Notes under the pieces: model-generated
Database searches by the model: none
What the model saw: only the letters and a program-made list of their open reading frames with translations
What the model was told of the DNA's origin: nothing
Shown: positions 5,157 to 5,724 of the stretch, piece after piece
How the letters are laid out: every line of letters starts with the position of its first letter
Numbering within the stretch: position 1 is the first letter of the stretch
Program-made: the position numbers and the translations under genes
Assembly (NCBI GenBank): GCA_030744095.1
Contig: JASLRF010000283.1
Location: forward strand, 1 to 5,724
Length of the DNA stretch: 5,724 bases
Reading direction: 5' to 3'
Source of the DNA: Pirellulaceae bacterium
GTDB lineage: Bacteria; Planctomycetota; Planctomycetia; Pirellulales; Pirellulaceae

Positions 5157-5660
5157 TCACTCCTGCGACAGACCACGCAACTGTCGGTAATCGGCTCCAC
5201 GCTCGCTTTCGTTGAACGCACGCATTCGTTCGATGAGATACGGCATGTCGCTCTTGGGAAAGCGGACGCTGACGGCAAACACGAACTCCGGTGAATCAAC
5301 CGGAGCCTCGTCGATTTCGGCCTCACTAACTTTCCACTGATTCACCGACGCATCCCAAGGTCGGGCATCATATTCCCACCATCCAATCGTTTCGCCGTCA
5401 CCTTCATCCCATTCCTTCCGAATGCGGTTGTAGAGTGAACCGATCTCGTCACTATACTCACCCGCCACGGCGTCCAGAAAGTCAGCAGCGTCGAGGGCAG
5501 TTAGGAATCCGATCCACGCTATTCCCGGTCGATTTTCCTGACACGAATTCGTCGTTTCGATCCCGGTCTTCCAAATCTCCTCAATCAACGGGGCGATCTC
5601 CTCGTCAATGTTCGCCACCTGATCCCCAACGCTCACGACGACCGTCGAATGCTCAGTCAT
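5157..5660 (-). CDS. Acidic conserved hypothetical protein with a TNSCQE motif, 167 aa
   Basis: The frame is open to a TTG at 5681, with ATGs at 5672, 5666 and 5660. I chose ATG 5660 (MTEHSTVVVS) because GGAG lies six bases before it. The 167-aa product is acidic and soluble, with no signal peptide or membrane segment. Its clearest segment is VANIDEEIAPLIEEIWKTGIETTNSCQENRPGIAWIGF (15-52), a helix followed by a Gly and an SCQ turn (Ser39-Cys40-Gln41). From memory, similar IDxEIAPLIxxLWxxGxxTxxSCQ segments occur in uncharacterised bacterial and phage-like proteins. Then come AADFLDAVAGEYSDEIGSLYNRIRKEWDE (58-86), a Trp-rich part (WWEYDARPWD, 94-103) and FVFAVSVRFPKSDMPYLIERMRAF (127-149). The function is unknown. 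The upstream minus-strand frame overlaps its start by eight bases, suggesting a coupled pair. Confidence 0.8.
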   Translation of the reverse strand: MTEHSTVVVSVGDQVANIDEEIAPLIEEIWKTGIETTNSCQENRPGIAWIGFLTALDAADFLDAVAGEYSDEIGSLYNRIRKEWDEGDGETIGWWEYDARPWDASVNQWKVSEAEIDEAPVDSPEFVFAVSVRFPKSDMPYLIERMRAFNESERGADYRQLRGLSQE

Positions 5661-5724
5661 CGCCATCTCCATCGGAATCAATGGCTTCGAGGTGAAACAA
5701 CTCCTTGGCGAGGCGAGCGACTTC
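5653..5724 (-). CDS. C-terminal end of an unidentified upstream gene (runs off the right edge)
   Basis: The minus strand is open from the window edge for 23 codons, reading EVARLAKELFHLEAIDSD followed by GDGDD and TGA at 5655-5653. The amphipathic helix plus acidic tail looks like a genuine C-terminus. The eight-base overlap with the ATG of the 167-aa gene (ATGACTGA) is typical of coupled genes. Too little is visible to name it, and such a short open frame could be chance. Confidence 0.5.
   Translation of the reverse strand, partial: EVARLAKELFHLEAIDSDGDGDD

Overview
The window most likely comes from a planctomycete, probably a Pirellulaceae (Rhodopirellula/Blastopirellula-like) genome of moderate GC. 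This is inferred from gene content rather than any marker gene: a long arginine/glycine- and acid-rich low-complexity protein ending in an IPTW...RGRG tail, a 247-aa protein of a type I associate with planctomycetes, and an archaeal/cyanobacterial-type ornithine cyclodeaminase beside a separate arginine-dihydrolase-like gene. There is no clear mobile element, CRISPR array or rRNA.

Layout from left to right: (1) 1-1562, minus strand, a two-gene arginine-catabolic operon. The upstream gene is a TIGR00300-type (LOR/SDH) ornithine cyclodeaminase of 417 aa. It overlaps by ATGA the next gene, whose first 104 codons are present and which looks like the amidinotransferase-fold arginine dihydrolase domain. 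Together they are the two halves of cyanobacterial ArgZ/AgrE, encoded here as separate genes in reversed order. (2) 1563-1927, a divergent intergenic region with promoters and a GC hairpin in the predicted leader of the next gene. (3) 1928-3250, plus strand, a 440-aa disordered protein with four basic R/RG clusters in an acidic background, ending 23 bp from (4) 3274-4017, minus strand, a 247-aa conserved protein of unknown function with a near-consensus promoter and a Shine-Dalgarno inside a perfect palindrome. (5) 4018-4319, an intergenic region rich in inverted repeats that faces (6) 4320-4832, plus strand, a methylated-DNA--protein-cysteine methyltransferase (Ogt type). (7) 4979-5052, plus strand, tRNA-Arg(ACG), with its own promoter and a strong hairpin downstream. 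(8) 5157-5660, minus strand, a 167-aa acidic protein of unknown function, overlapped at its start by the tail of another minus-strand gene (5653-5724) that runs off the window.

Functionally, the only clear pathway is arginine to ornithine plus ammonia and CO2 (dihydrolase), followed by ornithine to proline plus ammonia (cyclodeaminase). The DNA-repair methyltransferase, the tRNA and the unknown genes look like separate transcription units. The main points of interest are the split ArgZ/AgrE pair, the polyampholytic RG-rich protein, and palindromes placed at the control regions of the 247-aa gene and the methyltransferase gene.
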